Assembly: GCA_900323505.1 (NCBI GenBank)
Contig: OOIN01000027.1
Coordinates: 186,001 to 250,000 of the forward strand
From: Ustilago trichophora
Taxonomy: Eukaryota > Basidiomycota > Ustilaginomycetes > Ustilaginales > Ustilaginaceae
Direction of reading: 5' to 3'
Length of the DNA: 64,000 bases
Of the stretch, positions 61,270 to 64,000 are shown one piece after another. Below the pieces are notes generated by a model that had not been told where the DNA came from, ran no database searches, and worked only from the letters and a program-made list of their open reading frames with translations. How positions within the stretch are numbered: position 1 is the first letter of the stretch; each line of letters opens with the position of its first letter. Both the position numbers and the translations under genes were made by a program.

Positions 61270-63237
61270 TCATTTCTCCAAAGCAGATTGAGTTTCAGAC
61301 AGGGCGAGAAACCTTGCCAAGTTGGCAAAGCTCGGATCGCCACCTGTCAGATTCAAGCGCTTCTGCTCGTCTCGATCTGTGGATTCCTGAGAATTCTTTC
61401 CCCCTCCCCTCTCCTTCTCCTCGACAAGTGTCGAAGTTGTATCTGCGGCAAAGGTAAGGATGAGTCTTCTGAAGTAGTCGACGAATCTTTGGTGTAGATT
61501 TGGATCGGCGAAAGCGGTCGGTCTGGAAGAAATGGCAATGCTTAAATTTTGCTTCTTTTCACCAGAGGAGGAGGAGAATCCGACAACGTCGACTCCAAAA
61601 GCTTCTCCCTGAGGTGTGTGGCTTTGAGCCCAGGTTGTTTTGGTGACTTGCCAATGTGGTTGAGCGAGAGTGGTGGGGGTTTGACCCGAGGGATGGTGTT
61701 CGATTTTGGTAGTATCGGCATCATCAACGTCATGTTTGGGTGTGAGGCAGCAGGGAATGCCGAGATTGGACAGATCCAAAAAGCCAAGATTGGAAACGGT
61801 AAAAGCGGCATCAAACGGAGTTTTACCATGTTGCTTTTCTCCAAAGAACTTCTCCCATCCATTCATATATCCTCCCTCCTTGCCCTTTTCTACATCTACC
61901 GCTTTGTTCGATGCGTCAAAGTCGGGAATATATCCAAGCATCCCCATATGCATCTTTGCCAACTTCCTCCCTTTTTCACTCGCCAAATCAGAGGCAAACC
62001 TGTTGGTGCACTTCCAAAACGTCTCCTTACCCGAGAGGCGAAAGTTGTCCGCGTAGGAAGAGACCAAATTGCCCGATGTAAAGGGGAGCGGCGGTGGTGG
62101 AGATGATTCGACGGCGAAACGGGACTTTTTCGAAGTGCCGTAGGACTTTTCCTCCCGTAGAGATATCGGTGTTACCGAGCCGAGGACCAGCTTGAAGTGT
62201 TCCAAAGCGGTGGGAGGATGGACATTGTGCGAATGGGCGATGGCCGAATACAGGGCGACGAGTCCTAGGGTGTGAATGATGGCATGCAATGTGGCAGGTT
62301 TTGGCGTTGCAGATCTGGGATCAACGTTGGCCTTTGCTAGTTTCTTGAGATTGCTGATGAGGTTGGGAGCGGATACGAGGAGTATATCCAGCGCTGGAGC
62401 TGCAAGTCTAGGTGGGATCTGCGACAAGTCCGACTTGAATCCCAATCGCTTCTTGTGAGACGGATGCGGCGAAGGCCATGATTCGCAACCTCTCAACTTG
62501 CGCTTCATCGCCTTGGGTAAAGGCAACTTGGGCAAGATCAACTCTTCCCATACCACCCCCAACATGTAGCGTGCCGAAGGGGAAAAGTCAAAGATCTCAT
62601 CGGAGCGAGGTGGAATGTTGGCCTGTGGTGACAAGCCGAGGAATGAAGAAGGTGGTGCTTGTTGGACAAGGAGAAATTGAAAGAGGTTCAAGGTTCCTCG
62701 ACCGTCGTTGATGACGTGGTCTGTGGAGAGGATTACGAGTGCGCGCTGGGGTTGAGCAGCGGCGGGGGCGAAGGTGGAATGATGTATAGGGTGCAATTGG
62801 ACTCTCCACAGCACGGTGCTTTCGTAGTCTGACGTCTTTGGGAGCGAGTTGAGCTCGGAGAGCACTGCTTGTCCGAGAAGCTTGCTGTGATCTTCATCTG
62901 AAGGGTCCAAGGTTAGCGGGGATCCTACTTGGAGCACATCCCTTGCCGTGGGTGCGGGGTTAATCGGTCTCCATCGCGGCGCCTTTGAGCGAGACCCTTG
63001 CAAACAGTGTCGCAGCAGTGGATAATTTGCAAGTGCTAGCTGTATACGCTCTTCGAGATGCGTACGTAGAGCGTTGAATGCGGTGTCGTCTCCAGATGTG
63101 GTGGTAGTGGTGGTACCTTCGAGCGTGAGCAAAGCTGCGGCACTGACGATGGACGCCGAGTCAATGGCTCTTCGTGCAACTGCGTAGCGCTCGTGCAGGC
63201 TGATGGTTCTCGTCGTGGTTGTTGCTGCTGTTGACAT
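61270..63237 (-). CDS. CoA-dependent acyltransferase-fold protein (alcohol acetyltransferase/condensation-like)
   Basis: 655 residues, intronless, starting at the ATG at 63235-63237. The layout fits the BAHD/AATase/condensation superfamily: HERYAVARRAID at the start, a substrate-lid region (LEERIQLALANYPLLRHCLQG), then the catalytic motif HxxxDG as STDHVINDGRG (His174, Asp178, Gly179). In the C-terminal half, FTVSNLGFLDLS matches the strand-crossover 'SNxG' segment of the fold, and LSIAISSRPTAFADPNLHQRFVDYFRRL is the typical final strand and helix. Such enzymes transfer acyl groups from CoA to alcohols, sugars or peptides. Ala/Thr-rich and Ser-rich linkers add length. No other pathway genes adjoin it, so the substrate is open. 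Fold call good; exact activity unknown. Confidence 0.82.
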   Translation of the reverse strand: MSTAATTTTRTISLHERYAVARRAIDSASIVSAAALLTLEGTTTTTTSGDDTAFNALRTHLEERIQLALANYPLLRHCLQGSRSKAPRWRPINPAPTARDVLQVGSPLTLDPSDEDHSKLLGQAVLSELNSLPKTSDYESTVLWRVQLHPIHHSTFAPAAAQPQRALVILSTDHVINDGRGTLNLFQFLLVQQAPPSSFLGLSPQANIPPRSDEIFDFSPSARYMLGVVWEELILPKLPLPKAMKRKLRGCESWPSPHPSHKKRLGFKSDLSQIPPRLAAPALDILLVSAPNLISNLKKLAKANVDPRSATPKPATLHAIIHTLGLVALYSAIAHSHNVHPPTALEHFKLVLGSVTPISLREEKSYGTSKKSRFAVESSPPPPLPFTSGNLVSSYADNFRLSGKETFWKCTNRFASDLASEKGRKLAKMHMGMLGYIPDFDASNKAVDVEKGKEGGYMNGWEKFFGEKQHGKTPFDAAFTVSNLGFLDLSNLGIPCCLTPKHDVDDADTTKIEHHPSGQTPTTLAQPHWQVTKTTWAQSHTPQGEAFGVDVVGFSSSSGEKKQNLSIAISSRPTAFADPNLHQRFVDYFRRLILTFAADTTSTLVEEKERGGGKNSQESTDRDEQKRLNLTGGDPSFANLARFLALSETQSALEK

Positions 63238-64000
63238 GGTGTAGGTTGTACGGGAAGGGGGCCAAAAAGAAGGTTGTGTGTGATTGAAGGAGAGGTTAAC
63301 TCTAACCTTGCACCGGACTTCATATACTTGTCTCCCTCGGATAGCTTCTCATCACATGGCTTCTTGCAGCTCGGAACAACATTCACCTTTCGGTTCAGAC
63401 GATCATGCGCAGAGTACCGTAGGAGAAGAAGAGCGTTAATCGGTGGAAGGGTCGCACAAAAGGACCCGCGGAACTAAAGGTCCGTTGACAAGCACACATG
63501 GCTTTTGCCCAACTGTACAGCTGTACTGTATGTTCGCTTTCGGCAAGAAAAAAGCGCCGGACCCTGAATTCAAGGCGCTTCTTCTCTCCACTCTCCAGCG
63601 ATACGCCCGCCCTTTCCGCAATCCGAACGAGCAAAATGGATCAGCGATTCGCGCAACTTGCAAAGTGCGGGGATCAGTTACCGCCCCACTCGGATGGCGA
63701 CTAGCTTATCTCACATCTCCTTCACAGCCAGCCCCACAACGACTTCTGGATAGACGAAGAGGGCGGTGTTGAGCGAATCGGCGACAGTGCAAGTTAACAT
63801 TTATTTCGTACGAGACATGATTATCAGTAAGGGATGTTACACCGCAGCTTTCGCGCATCCGCCCACGTTTGGAAAAGAAAGAGAGACAGAAACGCGTCTT
63901 TGCGATGATGGCCTTTTGGATGTGCGAAATCCGAGATTCTCGTGCAAAAGAGAGAGCGGCAGAAGAGGGAAAAAGCGAAAGAAGCGGAGAGAGAGAGAGA
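63238..64000. other. Right-end flank, upstream of acyltransferase-like gene
   Basis: 763 bp to the window edge with no supportable gene. It contains CTGTACAGCTGTACTGTA (63513-63530), including TACTGTA at 63524-63530, about 280 bases upstream of the acyltransferase-like ATG, and ends in a GA repeat. A gene beyond the edge cannot be excluded. Confidence 0.5.

Overview
The window looks like a nuclear segment of a basidiomycete, most likely a smut fungus (Ustilaginales). The evidence is typical fungal gene content, mostly intronless genes with strong C/G-ending codon preference, a few 5'-biased introns with CTGAC-type branch sites, long CT/GA-rich upstream regions, and a divergent Ustilago Gpa4-like G-alpha gene. 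The species cannot be fixed from the sequence alone. I support 16 protein-coding genes and one intron-containing tRNA-Tyr(GTA). I see no transposon coding sequence, CRISPR array or rRNA.

Layout, left to right: an MFS transporter (+) converges on a NOP12/RBM34-type RNA-binding protein (-). A single-pass membrane protein of unknown function (+), a peroxisomal PMP4/PXMP4 protein with four exons (+) and a mucin-like single-pass membrane protein with one long intron (+) follow, and the last converges on MAK16 (-). A 6.1-kb stretch without a recognisable gene leads to a 1,231-residue unknown protein (+), a divergent G-alpha subunit (+) and a small subunit of serine palmitoyltransferase (+). The last lies tail to tail, 139 bp away, with a giant protein carrying three START-like lipid-binding modules (-). 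A DUF3405 type II membrane protein (-) comes next, then a 4.5-kb gap holding the tRNA. After it are a vezatin/Inp2-like membrane protein (+), mitochondrial ribosomal protein bL21m (-), ATP synthase alpha ATP1 (+, three exons), dynamin-like VPS1 (+) and a CoA-dependent acyltransferase-fold protein (-).

The set mixes housekeeping roles: ribosome biogenesis (NOP12, MAK16), mitochondria (bL21m and ATP1, head to head), peroxisome and membrane dynamics (PMP4, vezatin/Inp2-like, VPS1), and lipids (small SPT subunit, START protein). There is no operon-like or secondary-metabolite cluster. Every tail-to-tail gap is short (139-525 bp), while every gap containing a gene start is 1.2-6.1 kb.

The most intriguing unexplained signal is a dispersed motif, TACAGTA/TACTGTA. 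It is often iterated as (CAGTA)n or arranged as perfect palindromes. I found it at about 20 places, all in gaps that contain gene starts or in the right-end flank, and saw none in coding exons or tail-to-tail gaps.
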